Assembly: GCA_963724705.1 (NCBI GenBank)
Contig: CAVRVS010000003.1
Span: 253,432-317,431, forward strand
Source: DASQPR01 sp963724705
GTDB taxonomy: Bacteria > Actinomycetota > Actinomycetes > Mycobacteriales > Micromonosporaceae
Direction of reading: 5' to 3'
Length of the DNA: 64,000 nt
A program made the translations under genes and the position numbers. Positions 8,941 through 22,390 of the stretch are shown one piece after another; position 1 is the stretch's first letter, and every line of letters starts with the position of its first letter. The notes under the pieces are model-generated. The model had not been told where the DNA came from. It did no database searches and saw only the letters and a program-made list of their open reading frames with translations.

Positions 8941-10086
8941 TCACAACTTCAGGTCACGCCCGATGATCTCTTTCATCACCTCGGTCGTGCCGCCGTAGAT
9001 CGTCGTGACCCGGCTGTTCAGCCAGGCCTTCGCGACCGGATATTCGAGCATGAACCCATAGCCTCCGTGCAGCTGGACGCACCGGTCGGCCACCTTGTTC
9101 TGCAGCTCGGTGGTCCACCACTTCGCCTTCGCGGCGTCGACGGCGGTGAGCCGGCCGGCATTGAACTCGCTCACACAGTGGTTCAGGAACGTCCGCGCGA
9201 TCGTCACCTCGGTGGCCAGCTCCGCCAGCAGGAAGCGGTTGTGCTGGAACGACCCGATCGACTGGCCGAACGCCTCACGCGTACGCGCATAGTCGACCGT
9301 CATCGCGAGGACGTTCTCCGCCGCCGCCACCGCGCCGACCGCGATCGACAGCCGCTCCCGTGGCAAGTTCGCCATCAAGTGATAAAAGCCCTGGTTCTCG
9401 CGGCCGAGCAGGTTGGCGGCCGGAACGCGACAGTCGTCGAAAAACAGCTCGGCCGTGTCATTCGCCTTGAGCCCGACCTTCTGCAGCCGCCGTCCCCGAG
9501 TGAAGCCGGGCGTGCCGGACTCGACCGCGATCAGGCTCAGGCCGTGCGCGCCGCGCGATGGGTCGGTCTTCGCCACGACGATGACGAGGTCGGCCATCTC
9601 GCCGTTGGTGATGAAGGTCTTCTGTCCGTTGAGGACGAAGTCGTCGCCGTCGCGAACCGCACTCGTGCGTACGCCGGCGAGATCCGAGCCCGCACCCGGC
9701 TCGCTCATCGCGATCGCGGTCACGATGCCGCCGTCGCAGAAGCCGGGTAGCCAGCGCTGTTTCTGCTCGTCCGTCGCCAGATCCGTAAGGTAGGGCGCCA
9801 CGACGTCGTTGTGCAGGCCGAAGCCCAGCCCGGAGCAGCCCGAGCGGATGATCTCTTCGAGCAGCACGCAGTGAAAACGGAAGTCGCCGGCCTGACCGCC
9901 GCCGCCGTACTCCTCCGGCACGTCCATCCCGAGCAGGCCGGTCTTGCCCGCCTTACGCCATACGTCGCGATCGACGATCCCGTCGCGCTCCCACTGGTCG
10001 TGGAACGGGACGGCCTCGCGGTCGAGGAACGCGGCGGCCATCGCGCGGAACTCTTCGTGGATGGGATCGTAGAGGTGCTGCTCCAT
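8941..10086 (-). CDS. Acyl-CoA dehydrogenase
   Basis: FAD enzyme that oxidises acyl-CoA to enoyl-CoA; 381 residues, normal length. Signatures are AMSEPGAGSDLAGVRT (FAD/substrate loop) near residue 130, QLHGGYGF near 340, and a C-terminal YGGTTEVMKEIIGR that carries the likely catalytic glutamate. It begins MEQHLYDPIHEEFRAM, like the long-chain acyl-CoA dehydrogenases often found singly in actinomycetes. No other beta-oxidation gene is adjacent, so the substrate cannot be assigned. Confidence 0.93.
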   Translation of the reverse strand: MEQHLYDPIHEEFRAMAAAFLDREAVPFHDQWERDGIVDRDVWRKAGKTGLLGMDVPEEYGGGGQAGDFRFHCVLLEEIIRSGCSGLGFGLHNDVVAPYLTDLATDEQKQRWLPGFCDGGIVTAIAMSEPGAGSDLAGVRTSAVRDGDDFVLNGQKTFITNGEMADLVIVVAKTDPSRGAHGLSLIAVESGTPGFTRGRRLQKVGLKANDTAELFFDDCRVPAANLLGRENQGFYHLMANLPRERLSIAVGAVAAAENVLAMTVDYARTREAFGQSIGSFQHNRFLLAELATEVTIARTFLNHCVSEFNAGRLTAVDAAKAKWWTTELQNKVADRCVQLHGGYGFMLEYPVAKAWLNSRVTTIYGGTTEVMKEIIGRDLKL

Positions 10087-10161
10087 GGTGACCGAGTGTG
10101 TCAGGCCGCGTCGGTCAACGACCAGCCCGGGTTCCGCGCGGCCAGCAATCCGGGCCCGATC

Positions 10162-11505
10162 TCACGCGCCGGGCCGCCCCGGCGTGCCGGCGGCGGCGCC
10201 CGCTACCGCGTCGGCGAGCGCGTCGACGCGGTCGAGGTCGAGAAGGCTGATGGTGATGCGTATCCCCGGCGGCGACGCGAGTCGGTGAAGTGCGCCGGGC
10301 GCGACCGCGTAGCCGGCATCGCGCAGCCGGGCGACGGTGGCCGTCTCGTCGCCGCCCGGCAACGGAACCCACACGTTGATGCCGCTGCTCCCAACCGCCG
10401 GCACACCGCGCTCGAGCAGCGCCGCGACCAGGGCACCGCGGCGCTGCTCGTAAGAGTCGCGGGCATGAGCGACGAGCTCGGCGACCGACGGATCGGTCAT
10501 CAGCCCCAATACGAGTCGCTGCAACACCGTCGAGACCCAGCCGGTGCCGACGCTTTGTCGTCCCCGTACCCGAGAAATGGTTGTCGCATCGCCCGCGACC
10601 AGCGCGACGCGCAGGTCCGGGCCGAAGGGCTTGCTGGTCGAGCGGATGAACGCCCACGACGTCGTCGCGCCGGCCAGCGCATGCAGGGGCTGCACGGAGA
10701 GTTGGGCGGCGTGGTCGTCCTCGATCACGAGCACGTCCCCGTGCCCGGCCAGGACGCCTCGCAGGGCAGCGGCTCGGTCGGCGCTCACGCTGGCGCCGGT
10801 GGGATTGTGCGCGCGCGTCGTGACCACCACGGCCCGTGCTCCGGCCGCGAGTGCCGCCCGCAGGCCGGCCACCGTCGGCCCGTCCCGATCTACCGGAACC
10901 GGCTGCGGGCGTAGACCGAGCGCCGCCAGCAGATCGAGGAGGTTGGCCCAGCCCGGGTCCTCCACGGCCACCCGATCGCCGGGCCGGAGGTGCGCGCCGA
11001 GCACGCGCTCGATGCCGTCCAGGGCGCCACCCGTCACGGCGAATTCGGCCGCATCGAGGTCGATGCCGTCGGCCGCGAACGTCGCGCGGGCGACGTCGAT
11101 CAGCTCGGGCAGCGGTCCGCCGGTCGCATACCCGCCGGCATCTGCAGCCGCGACGGCCGCCAGCGCCGTCGTGAGTGACGGTCGTAGGCGCGGATCGGGC
11201 TCACCGGAAACAAGATCCAGAACACCCGGCGGTACGGCGATCCGGCGGCTCGCGCGCTCGCCGCTCACGGCCGGGCGCGGCCGGATCCGGGTGCCGTTGC
11301 GACCGGCCGTCTCGACGATGCCCCGTTGCCGGAGTGCCTGGTACGCGGCCGCGACGGTGGCCGGGCTGACACCGAGGTCGGCCGCGAGCGCACGCACCGG
11401 GGGCAGGCCGGTGCCGGTCGGGAGTGCGTCCGAACGCACGCCCGCCTCCACGCTGGCCGAGATCTCACTCGCCGTGCGCCCGGTGAACTGATAACGTACT
11501 GCCAC
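10162..11505 (-). CDS. MocR/GntR-family regulator with aminotransferase domain
   Basis: Regulator of 447 residues that pairs an N-terminal GntR winged helix (about 1-75, with LPPVRALAADLGVSPATVAAAY) with a type-I aminotransferase fold that binds PLP. The PLP lysine is in STSKPFGPDLR. MocR proteins sense B6 vitamers or amino compounds and often control a divergent gene. The divergent neighbour here, 51 bases away, has a PNPOx-like domain, so PLP-linked control of that gene is a reasonable inference. The GTG at 11505 has no room for a normal ribosome site and TACAGT lies 9 bases before it, so a leaderless transcript is likely. Confidence 0.88.
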   Translation of the reverse strand: MAVRYQFTGRTASEISASVEAGVRSDALPTGTGLPPVRALAADLGVSPATVAAAYQALRQRGIVETAGRNGTRIRPRPAVSGERASRRIAVPPGVLDLVSGEPDPRLRPSLTTALAAVAAADAGGYATGGPLPELIDVARATFAADGIDLDAAEFAVTGGALDGIERVLGAHLRPGDRVAVEDPGWANLLDLLAALGLRPQPVPVDRDGPTVAGLRAALAAGARAVVVTTRAHNPTGASVSADRAAALRGVLAGHGDVLVIEDDHAAQLSVQPLHALAGATTSWAFIRSTSKPFGPDLRVALVAGDATTISRVRGRQSVGTGWVSTVLQRLVLGLMTDPSVAELVAHARDSYEQRRGALVAALLERGVPAVGSSGINVWVPLPGGDETATVARLRDAGYAVAPGALHRLASPPGIRITISLLDLDRVDALADAVAGAAAGTPGRPGA

Positions 11506-11509
11506 AATA

Positions 11510-11520
11510 TACAGACTGTA
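11510..11520. promoter_or_regulatory. Palindrome TACAGACTGTA in the MocR divergent promoter
   Basis: TACAG-A-CTGTA is an odd-centred perfect palindrome in the 51-base gap between the MocR gene and the divergent PPOX-GNAT gene. It overlaps the TACAGT that could act as the MocR -10. It is a candidate operator for autoregulation; no second copy is visible. Confidence 0.45.
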
Positions 11521-11556
11521 CTAGAACAAATTCTCGATGCAAAGGGCGGTGCCGCC

Positions 11557-12882
11557 ATGACCTATCCGGTGTCGGAGTTGACCACGCCAAGCCGGTATCC
11601 GGAGCGGGCGACCTACGAGCACGACGCCGCGCACGACGTCCTCGACTCGGCCTTCGTGTGTCACGTCGGCTTCGTCGTGGACGGGGCGCCGCGCGTGTTG
11701 CCAACGTTGTTCGTACGGGTCGGCGAGACCGTCTACCTGCACGGTTCGACGGCGGCGACGCCGTGGCTCGCCGCGCGCCGGGACGGCGGCCTGCCGATCG
11801 TCGTGGAGACCACCCTCACCGACGCACTGGTGCTCGCGCGGTCGCAGTTCCACCACAGCGCGAACTACCGGTCCGTGGTCGCGCACGGCACCGGCCGACT
11901 CGTCACGGACGAGGCCGAAAAGCGTACGGCCATGGCGGCGCTCGTCGACAAGGTCGGAATCGTCCTGGCCACCGGCGCGCCGGCCGATCCAGGTCGGTCT
12001 CTTGACCTGGCCGACGACGACCTGCGCCGCAGCACGCACAGCCGGCCGCCGACCCCGGCCGAACTGGCCAAGACCGCGGTCATCGCGCTCGATCTCGTGG
12101 ACGTGTCGGTCAAGCGACGCACCGGTCCGGTCGGCGACGACGAGGCCGACCTCGCGCTGCCGTACTGGGCCGGGGTGGTGCCACTGCGGACGGTCGTTGG
12201 CGTCGGGGAGCCGGCCGACGGGGTGACGGTGCCGGCACCGGCTTATGTCACCGTGGCCGCGCGCAAGAACTCGTCGTGGCTGGACCGGGTCGAGCTGGTG
12301 GGATCGCATGTCCGCATGCAGGCGATGACCGTGGCCGACGCGCCCGAACTGTTCACCGCGCTCGACGACCCCGAGGGCTGGCCGTACATGACGGTGCCGC
12401 AGCCGGCCGGACCGGACGACTGGATCGCGCTGGCCGAGGCCGCGGTGGCCGATCGGGATCGGCTGGCCTGGGTGCAACGCGACATCACGACCGGCGAGGT
12501 GGTCGGCACGACGTCGTACTACGGCGCGAACGAGGCCACCGAGTCGCTCGTGATCGGTTGGACGATGGTCGCGCGAGGGTGGCGGCGTACGGCGGTCAAC
12601 ACCGAGACGAAGCTTCTGCTGCTCACCCGGGCCTTCGAGACGCTCGGCGCGGGCCGGGTCGAGTTCCAGGTGGACCTCCGCAACGAGCGGTCCCAGCGGG
12701 CGGTCGAACGGCTCGGCGCGACGCGCGAGGGCGTGCTGCGGAGGCACAAGAAACGCGGCGACGGGACCTGGCGCGACTCGGTCATTTTCTCGATCATCGT
12801 CGACGACTGGCCCACCGTACGGAATGGCCTGGCCAGCCGGCTCGCGAAGCATGAGGATGATGCTCGTGCTCGGAGTCACTAG
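11557..12882 (+). CDS. Fusion of PPOX-type flavin protein and GNAT acetyltransferase
   Basis: Protein of 441 residues with two domains. Residues about 1-215 are a pyridoxamine-5'-phosphate-oxidase-like split barrel of the NimA type (DSAFVCHVGFVVDGAPRVLP near the start, SQFHHSANYRSVVAHGTG in the middle). Residues about 245-435 are a RimJ/RimL-type N-acetyltransferase (VIGWTMVARGWRRTAVNTE as the acetyl-CoA region, then VDLRNERSQRAVERLGATREG). The frame is open upstream, but ATG 11557 has AGGGCGG in front and begins the domain. The substrate is unknown. It is divergent from a MocR regulator and overlaps the LysE gene. Confidence 0.85.
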   Translation: MTYPVSELTTPSRYPERATYEHDAAHDVLDSAFVCHVGFVVDGAPRVLPTLFVRVGETVYLHGSTAATPWLAARRDGGLPIVVETTLTDALVLARSQFHHSANYRSVVAHGTGRLVTDEAEKRTAMAALVDKVGIVLATGAPADPGRSLDLADDDLRRSTHSRPPTPAELAKTAVIALDLVDVSVKRRTGPVGDDEADLALPYWAGVVPLRTVVGVGEPADGVTVPAPAYVTVAARKNSSWLDRVELVGSHVRMQAMTVADAPELFTALDDPEGWPYMTVPQPAGPDDWIALAEAAVADRDRLAWVQRDITTGEVVGTTSYYGANEATESLVIGWTMVARGWRRTAVNTETKLLLLTRAFETLGAGRVEFQVDLRNERSQRAVERLGATREGVLRRHKKRGDGTWRDSVIFSIIVDDWPTVRNGLASRLAKHEDDARARSH

Positions 12883-13519
12883 CCTGTGGACGTACGTCGT
12901 CGGAACGGCACTGATCATCCTGTTGCCCGGTCCGAACTCGATGTACGTGCTGTCGACCGCGGCCCGTCGAGGCGTAGGCCACGGTTACGCCGCCGCCTGC
13001 GGCGTGTTCCTTGGCGACGCGGCCATCATGACACTGTCGGCGGCCGGGGTCGCGTCGCTGCTCAAGGCGCAGCCGGTGCTGTTCGACATCGTGAAGTACG
13101 CCGGCGCGGCCTATCTGTGCTACATCGGGTACGGCCTGATCCGCGGTGCGTGGCGGCGCCGGCATCACGGTGACGAGTCAGACTCCGTACCGGCTGATGT
13201 CGATGCGGCCGTCGAACCCGGCGCGTTCCGGCGGGCCTTGACCGTCAGCTTGCTGAACCCGAAGTCGATCCTGTTCTTCGTGTCGTTCTTCAGCCAGTTC
13301 GTCGACCCGTCCTACGCCTATCCGGTCATTTCGTTTCTGGTCCTGGGCACGATCGCGGAAGTGTTCAGCTTCGTCTACCTGACCACGCTGATCTTCGCCG
13401 GAAGCTACCTGGCAGCGCAGTTCCGTCGGCGACGCAAGCTCGCCCGTGCCCTGACGACGGGTGTCGCGGCCGTGTTCCTGGCGTTCGCGGTGCGCCTCGC
13501 GACCGCGTCGTTGGGCTAG
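12860..13519 (+). CDS. LysE/RhtB-family amino-acid exporter
   Basis: Inner-membrane exporter of the LysE superfamily, most like LeuE. Six hydrophobic helices are visible, the first carrying the family motif LLPGPNSMYVLSTAARRG and a central one NPKSILFFVSFFSQF. The 219-residue length is usual. Starts at 12851, 12857, 12860 (ATG) or 12866 (GTG) are all possible; I give 12860, which begins the first helix as in homologues. It overlaps the end of the preceding fusion gene by 23 bases, which suggests coupling. Confidence 0.88.
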   Translation: MLVLGVTSLWTYVVGTALIILLPGPNSMYVLSTAARRGVGHGYAAACGVFLGDAAIMTLSAAGVASLLKAQPVLFDIVKYAGAAYLCYIGYGLIRGAWRRRHHGDESDSVPADVDAAVEPGAFRRALTVSLLNPKSILFFVSFFSQFVDPSYAYPVISFLVLGTIAEVFSFVYLTTLIFAGSYLAAQFRRRRKLARALTTGVAAVFLAFAVRLATASLG

Positions 13520-13568
13520 CGCCGCACGCTGGCACCGGGCCAGCCGCGCAGCACGAGCACCACGCGGG

Positions 13569-14243
13569 TTAGGACGGTTCGGCGAGCCGGTGCCGGTAGG
13601 CGTACTGCACGGCCTGCGCCCGATCGCGGACACCGGTCTTCGCGAACAGGCGGTTGATGTGCGACTTGACGGTCGCCTCGGTCAAGAACAGGCGCGAGGC
13701 GATCTCCCGGTTCGACAGCCCCGCGGCGATCAGGCGAAGCACATCGACCTCGCGTGGCGTGAGGCCGTCCGGCGCCGTACCCGTGGGGGTCCCGGAAGCT
13801 GGCGCGGACGCGGCCGAGCCACCGGACGCCGCCGCGAGCAACCGCCGCTGTACGGCCGGGTCGAGCACCGCCTGCCCGGCCGCGGCGGCGCGGATGGCCT
13901 GGGCGATCTGTGCGCGACCGGCGTCCTTGGTCAGATAACCGAGCGCACCGGCGCCGAGCGCGGTCAGGATGTCGGCATCCTCGGCATACGTGGTTAACAC
14001 GACGACCTGCGTCGCCGGGTGATCGGTACGGATGCGGTGCGTCGCCGCCACGCCGTCCAGGCGCGGCATCCGTAGATCCATCAGCACGACGTCGGCACCG
14101 TGTTCGTCGACGAGCCGGACCGCCTCCTCGCCGTCGGCCGCGGCGCCCACCACCTCGACGTCGTCGAGCAGGTCGAGCAGCACCACCAGACCCTCGCGTA
14201 CCGCCGTCTGGTCGTCGGCCACCACGACCCGGATCGCCCTCAC
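13569..14243 (-). CDS. NarL/FixJ-type response regulator
   Basis: DNA-binding response regulator, 224 residues. The receiver domain has the acidic pair D10-D11, the phosphorylatable D56 in VLMDLRMP and the lysine in GYLTKDAG. After a glycine/alanine/serine linker (about 140-160) comes a LuxR-type helix-turn-helix (LTPREVDVLRLIAAGLSNRE, then ATVKSHINRLFAKT). Its start overlaps the histidine kinase stop by 4 bases (GTGA), so the pair is translationally coupled. The target regulon is unknown; the membrane protein encoded just upstream of the kinase is a candidate. Confidence 0.94.
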   Translation of the reverse strand: MRAIRVVVADDQTAVREGLVVLLDLLDDVEVVGAAADGEEAVRLVDEHGADVVLMDLRMPRLDGVAATHRIRTDHPATQVVVLTTYAEDADILTALGAGALGYLTKDAGRAQIAQAIRAAAAGQAVLDPAVQRRLLAAASGGSAASAPASGTPTGTAPDGLTPREVDVLRLIAAGLSNREIASRLFLTEATVKSHINRLFAKTGVRDRAQAVQYAYRHRLAEPS

Positions 14244-15394
14244 GTCGGAATCCTGACATCGACCCGCCAGCCGTCCCCGTCCGGGCCGGCCGTGAATGTG
14301 CCGCCGGCCAGCTCCGCGCGCTCGCGCAGGCCGGTCAGGCCATAACCGCCGCCGACGTCGGCGAGTGGTCGCTCGCCGTGCGGGCCGGCACCGTTCGCGA
14401 CGGTCAGGGTCACCATCTCCGGTTGGTACGTCAAAGTGACGTCGACGGCGGCCCCCGGAGCGTGTTTGCGAACGTTCGTAATGGCCTCCTGAGCCGTCCG
14501 GTACAGCGTCAGCGTCACGTCGGCCCGCAGTTCCTGAGGCTCGCCGGCAATGTCCACGGTGGCCGGTGAGCCGGTGTCCACCTCGTACGACGTCGCGAGC
14601 GTGCCCAACAACTCGGGTAGTGGCAACGTGTCACCCCGCAGTGCGCCGATCGCCCGTCGCGTCTCGGCCAGACCCTCCTTGGCCAGCTGGCTGGCCCGGC
14701 GGACGGACGTGTGGGCCTGTTCGGTACGGCCGCCCTCGATCAACGCGTCGGCCGTTTCGAGCTGCACGGACAGCGCGGCCAGGGAATGCGCCAGCACGTC
14801 GTGGATCTCCCGGGCGATGCGGGCCCGCTCGTCCAGGGCCGCCGAGCGGGCGTGTTCGTCCCGGACGACCTGCGCCTCGGCGGTGAGCTGGTCGTTCTGC
14901 CGGCGTACGAAACCGAGGAGCAGGCTCACGACCACGACTCCGGGCCCGATGAGCAGCCACACGGCGGAGTCGGAGATCGCGAGGTGCCCGATCGTGTACG
15001 CGACGCCGAGCACGGCACCGAATCCGATGGCCCACGGGATCGGCCACCATCGGGTGGCGGCCCCGATCGCGATCCCGATGTACACCACGGCCGCGGAGTG
15101 CGGACTGACCAGGGTCAGCGCGGTGCCGGCGACACCGGTGAGGACCAGTGCGAATGGCATCGAGGTCGCGGCGCCGAACGGCTGAAAGGCCAGGCCGAGC
15201 CAGCCGAGATCCGCCGCGACCAGGAGCAGCGTGATGGCGAGGTGATGACCGGACCAGCCGGCGAACGGGGTCGAGCTCGCGACGCCGTAGGTGACCGCGG
15301 CAACGGTGAAGACGTTGCGTACCCGGCGCCGGGAGTCGGCCCGCTCGGGACCGAGCCACACCCGTACGGTGTCGCGCCCGACCACCTCCGACAT
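14240..15394 (-). CDS. Two-component sensor histidine kinase (NarL-partner type)
   Basis: Membrane histidine kinase of 384 residues with five or six hydrophobic segments in the first 170 residues. A HisKA_3 dimerisation domain follows with the phosphoryl-accepting histidine in AREIHDVLAHSL near residue 195. A C-terminal ATPase domain ends with GGGYGLTGLRERAELAGG. I chose ATG 15394, which is preceded by GAGGGGAA, over an in-frame ATG at 15415. It works with the response regulator whose start overlaps its stop. A 12-base direct repeat (GTTTTGGCCCAG, 15463 and 15475) lies upstream. Confidence 0.92.
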   Translation of the reverse strand: MSEVVGRDTVRVWLGPERADSRRRVRNVFTVAAVTYGVASSTPFAGWSGHHLAITLLLVAADLGWLGLAFQPFGAATSMPFALVLTGVAGTALTLVSPHSAAVVYIGIAIGAATRWWPIPWAIGFGAVLGVAYTIGHLAISDSAVWLLIGPGVVVVSLLLGFVRRQNDQLTAEAQVVRDEHARSAALDERARIAREIHDVLAHSLAALSVQLETADALIEGGRTEQAHTSVRRASQLAKEGLAETRRAIGALRGDTLPLPELLGTLATSYEVDTGSPATVDIAGEPQELRADVTLTLYRTAQEAITNVRKHAPGAAVDVTLTYQPEMVTLTVANGAGPHGERPLADVGGGYGLTGLRERAELAGGTFTAGPDGDGWRVDVRIPT

Positions 15395-15525
15395 CGTCAG
15401 GTTCCCCTCGGTCATAGCACGGTGGCGGTCGTCGTCGACCGCCACCGAATTGTGCCCGTTCGTTTTGGCCCAGTCGTTTTGGCCCAGTCGTTCCGGTCGA
15501 GCGTCATCCGCCGCCGGCATGTGGT

Positions 15526-16032
15526 CTAGCGGATGCCGATCATGCGACGATCCCGACGCGACTGCTGCGGCATGATCGCCGCACCCGTCGCCGCCGCCCG
15601 CTTCTGCACCACCAGCGACTCGACGAGCAGGCTCAGGCCGAACGTCGCCATGATCGTGCCGCCCATCGGGAGGCTCACGCCGATGACGTGGCCACCGGAG
15701 GCGAGCCCGATCCGCAGCACGATGAGAGCGATCCACACGCCGAGCGTCGCGATCGTGTAGCGCTGCCACAGGTGGCCGCCCCGGAGGTAGAGCTGGATCG
15801 TCGCGCCTCGCCCAAGGCCGGCCAGCAGGCCGATGATCGCCTCGACGGCGAGCAGTGCGATCTCCGCCGCGGTGAACCGACCGTGCACGTCCTGGTTGAG
15901 GGAGTAGATGCCGTACACGGTCAGGGCGGCCGGCAGAGCCAGCGACTTGGCCTGGACTGGCGCGCCGGCGAACCGGCGAACGATCATGAAGATGACGACC
16001 GCGGCAACGAGCACGATCTGCAACGCGTCCAT
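15526..16032 (-). CDS. Putative integral membrane protein
   Basis: A 168-residue protein with about five hydrophobic segments, starting MDALQIVLVAAVVIFMIVRR. The C-terminal tail is short and basic (QSRRDRRMIGIR). I do not recognise it securely; it resembles small membrane proteins of unknown function (DUF1453-like). It is encoded about 130 bases upstream of the histidine kinase gene on the same strand, so it may be part of the same signalling unit. Confidence 0.7.
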   Translation of the reverse strand: MDALQIVLVAAVVIFMIVRRFAGAPVQAKSLALPAALTVYGIYSLNQDVHGRFTAAEIALLAVEAIIGLLAGLGRGATIQLYLRGGHLWQRYTIATLGVWIALIVLRIGLASGGHVIGVSLPMGGTIMATFGLSLLVESLVVQKRAAATGAAIMPQQSRRDRRMIGIR

Positions 16033-16228
16033 GAGGTGTCCCGAGCTCCTTCAAAGGGGTGGTGAATCTGACCTCTCCGACGCTAGGGATCGACGACCTC
16101 AAACGCCGCCACCCACGGGTGGAAGCCGGGTGGAACCCGGGTGGACCGCTCGGGGATCGAGGCCGTCGCGGTTGGCGCCCCGCGCGATCACCTCGGCGAA
16201 TGTCGTACCGGCGGGGCAGGATGGACGC

Positions 16229-20214
<3,986 letters not shown>

Positions 20215-20218
<4 letters not shown>

Positions 20219-21003
20219 GCGGCGTCAACACGCCCCGTCCGCCGCCACCGGCCATGGGCGGCCGGTGGTATCGCCTGCCGGAGCTCGACCTCGACCCGAC
20301 CCGCCGCGCGGCGGCGACCGCCGACGCACTGCTCGACCGGCACGGCGTGGTCACCCGCGGAGCCGTGTTCGCGGAGGACGTGACCGGAGGATTCGCGGCC
20401 GTCTACCCGGTGTTCGCGGCGCTGGAGGAGCGCGGCGTCGCCCGACGCGGGTACTTCGTCGAGGGGCTCGGTGCCGCGCAGTTCGCGGTGCCGGGCGCAG
20501 TCGACCGGCTGCGTGCGCTGGCCGAGGCGGACGCACCGGGCGGCGGGGTCCTGCCCAGCAGCCGGGCCACACTCCCACCGGCCCGGCGGACGGCGGCCGC
20601 GCTCGTGCTCGCCAGCACCGACCCGGCGAACCCGTACGGTGCGGCTCTCCCCTGGCCCGAGCGCGTGGTTGACGAGGGGGCGGCGTCGGGCGACAGCCCG
20701 ACCGCGACGACGAGTTCGGGGCACCGCGCCGGCCGGAAGGCAGGCGCGCTCGTCGTCCTCGTAGACGGGTCACTGGTCCTCTATGTCGAACGCGGCGGGC
20801 GGACGTTGCTGTCGTACACCGACGACGCCGACCTGCTCGCCCGGGCCGCGAAAGCGTTGGCCGACGCCGTACACGTCGGTGCGTTGGGCGCGCTGTCGGT
20901 CGAGCGGGCCGACGGCGGCTCGGTGCACGCCAGCCCACTTCGCGATGCGTTAGCCGCCGCCGGGTTCCGCGTGACGCCGCGCGGTCTGCGGCTTCGTGGG
21001 TAA
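20215..21003 (+). CDS. Lhr C-terminal part encoded as a separate overlapping ORF
   Basis: A 262-residue ORF that corresponds to the end of one-piece actinobacterial Lhr: MGGRWYRLPELDLDPTRRA leads into LLDRHGVVTRGAVFAEDVTGG, a winged-helix region, and ends GFRVTPRGLRLRG. Its ATG overlaps the TGA of the larger ORF in an ATGA. Either the helicase is made as two translationally coupled chains, or one base was lost in the GGGGGG run at about 20178-20183, which would fuse the two through a glycine/arginine linker. The frame shows good codon use throughout. Confidence 0.8.
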
Positions 21004-21033
21004 GGGCTACGAGTCTCAACCGAAAGGATCATC

Positions 21034-21396
21034 GTGAGCGACACGATCAAGACGCGCAGTGTGGTGCTGGACTGCCCGGATCCCCGCGCGCTGGCCCAGT
21101 TCTACAGTGACATCCTCGACCGGCCGATCACGTACGCCGACGACGAGTGGGTCACCATTGGCGACGGTTCGGCACCGATGCAGATCGCCTTCCAGAAGGT
21201 CCCGCATCACACGCCGCCGACCTGGCCCGAGGGACCGGTCGCGCAGCAGTTCCACCTCGACTTCACGGTTGACGAATTCGAGGCGACCGAGAAGCGCGTG
21301 CTCGCCGCCGGCGCGACGAAGGCCGAAGTACAGCCGGGCGAGGACTTCGTCGTGTTCTACGACCCGGCCGGCCACCCGTTCTGCCTCTGCCTCTGA
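21034..21396 (+). CDS. VOC-family (glyoxalase-fold) protein
   Basis: A 120-residue single-chain vicinal oxygen chelate protein: KTRSVVLDCPDPRALAQFYS opens the first beta-alpha-beta unit, and VVFYDPAGHPFCLCL closes the second. The fold serves lyases, dioxygenases and resistance proteins; the actual reaction cannot be read. The GTG start has GAAAGGATC before it. It lies 30 bases after the Lhr C-terminal ORF and may be cotranscribed. Confidence 0.85.
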   Translation: MSDTIKTRSVVLDCPDPRALAQFYSDILDRPITYADDEWVTIGDGSAPMQIAFQKVPHHTPPTWPEGPVAQQFHLDFTVDEFEATEKRVLAAGATKAEVQPGEDFVVFYDPAGHPFCLCL

Positions 21397-21439
21397 CACC
21401 ATCCGGTCGCCGGGAGCACCGGCGGGCGGACCGCGTTTG

Positions 21440-22390
21440 TCAGCCTCGGACCAGCGGCAGGATCTCGGCGATCGCGTCCACGTGATCGACGTCATGCAGA
21501 TCGGGCAGTTGCAGGTACAACCGCGATGCGCCGACTTGGCGATAAGCGATCGCGCGCTCGGCGATCTGCTCGGGCGTGCCGTAAAAACCATTCGCGCGCG
21601 CTCGATCGACGTTTGCCCCGGCACGGCTGGCGCGCTCCGCTGCCTCCGCCTCCGTCCGTCCACAGTAGATCGTCCCGGTCGCCGAGAACCGGATCGGATC
21701 ACGGCCTGATGCAGCACGGCCCACACGTTCGCAGGCGGCGCGGACCCGGTCGAACGCCACCGCGGCGTCGCCGACCGACGTGAACGAGTTGAACTCGCCC
21801 GCGTAGCGGGCCGCGAGTTCCGGCGTACGTCGTGGGCCCTGCCCACCGACGATGATCGTCGGGCCGCCCGCCTTTACCGGCTTCGGCCGCGCCGGCGAAT
21901 CCGTGACCCGGTAGTGCGCACCGTCGTAACTGAACAGCTCACCCTCCGGCGTGCCCCACATCCCGGTGATGATCGCCAGCTGCTCCTCGAGGATGTCGAA
22001 CCGCTCGCCGACCGGCGGAAACGCGATGCCATAAGCGGAGTGTTCGGCCTCGAACCAGCCGGCGCCGAGGCCGAGGTCGACCCGGCCGCCACTCATCGCA
22101 TCGATGGTCGCAACCGTGATCGCGAGCGCTCCCGGCTCACGGAACGTGGCCGGACTCACCAGCGTGCCGAGCCGCACGCGCGACGTCTCGACCGCGAGCC
22201 CGGCCAGCGTCGTCCACGCGTCAGTCGGCCCCGGCTGGCCGTCCACGCTGCCCATGTGCAGGTAGTGGTCGGAGCGGAAGAACCCGTCGAATCCACACTC
22301 CTCGGTGCGGAGGGCGAGCCGGCGTAGGTCGTCGTAGGTGGCGCCTTGCTGCGGCTCGTTGAAAATGCAGATGTCCAATCCCTGGTCCAT
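21440..22390 (-). CDS. LLM-class F420-type oxidoreductase
   Basis: Luciferase-like TIM-barrel flavin/deazaflavin oxidoreductase of 316 residues. Diagnostic segments are GFDGFFRSDHYLHMG near the N-terminus, ATIDAMSGGRVDLGLGAGWF in the centre, and GGQGPRRTPELAARYAGEFN. Actinomycete members usually use coenzyme F420, which is an inference from family. The substrate is unknown. Its start codon is opposite that of a divergent GNAT gene, so the two share control DNA. Confidence 0.9.
   Translation of the reverse strand: MDQGLDICIFNEPQQGATYDDLRRLALRTEECGFDGFFRSDHYLHMGSVDGQPGPTDAWTTLAGLAVETSRVRLGTLVSPATFREPGALAITVATIDAMSGGRVDLGLGAGWFEAEHSAYGIAFPPVGERFDILEEQLAIITGMWGTPEGELFSYDGAHYRVTDSPARPKPVKAGGPTIIVGGQGPRRTPELAARYAGEFNSFTSVGDAAVAFDRVRAACERVGRAASGRDPIRFSATGTIYCGRTEAEAAERASRAGANVDRARANGFYGTPEQIAERAIAYRQVGASRLYLQLPDLHDVDHVDAIAEILPLVRG

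Noticed and set aside
10162..11505. Biosynthetic aminotransferase
   Set aside because: The GntR winged helix at the N-terminus and divergent promoter identify a MocR regulator rather than an enzyme.
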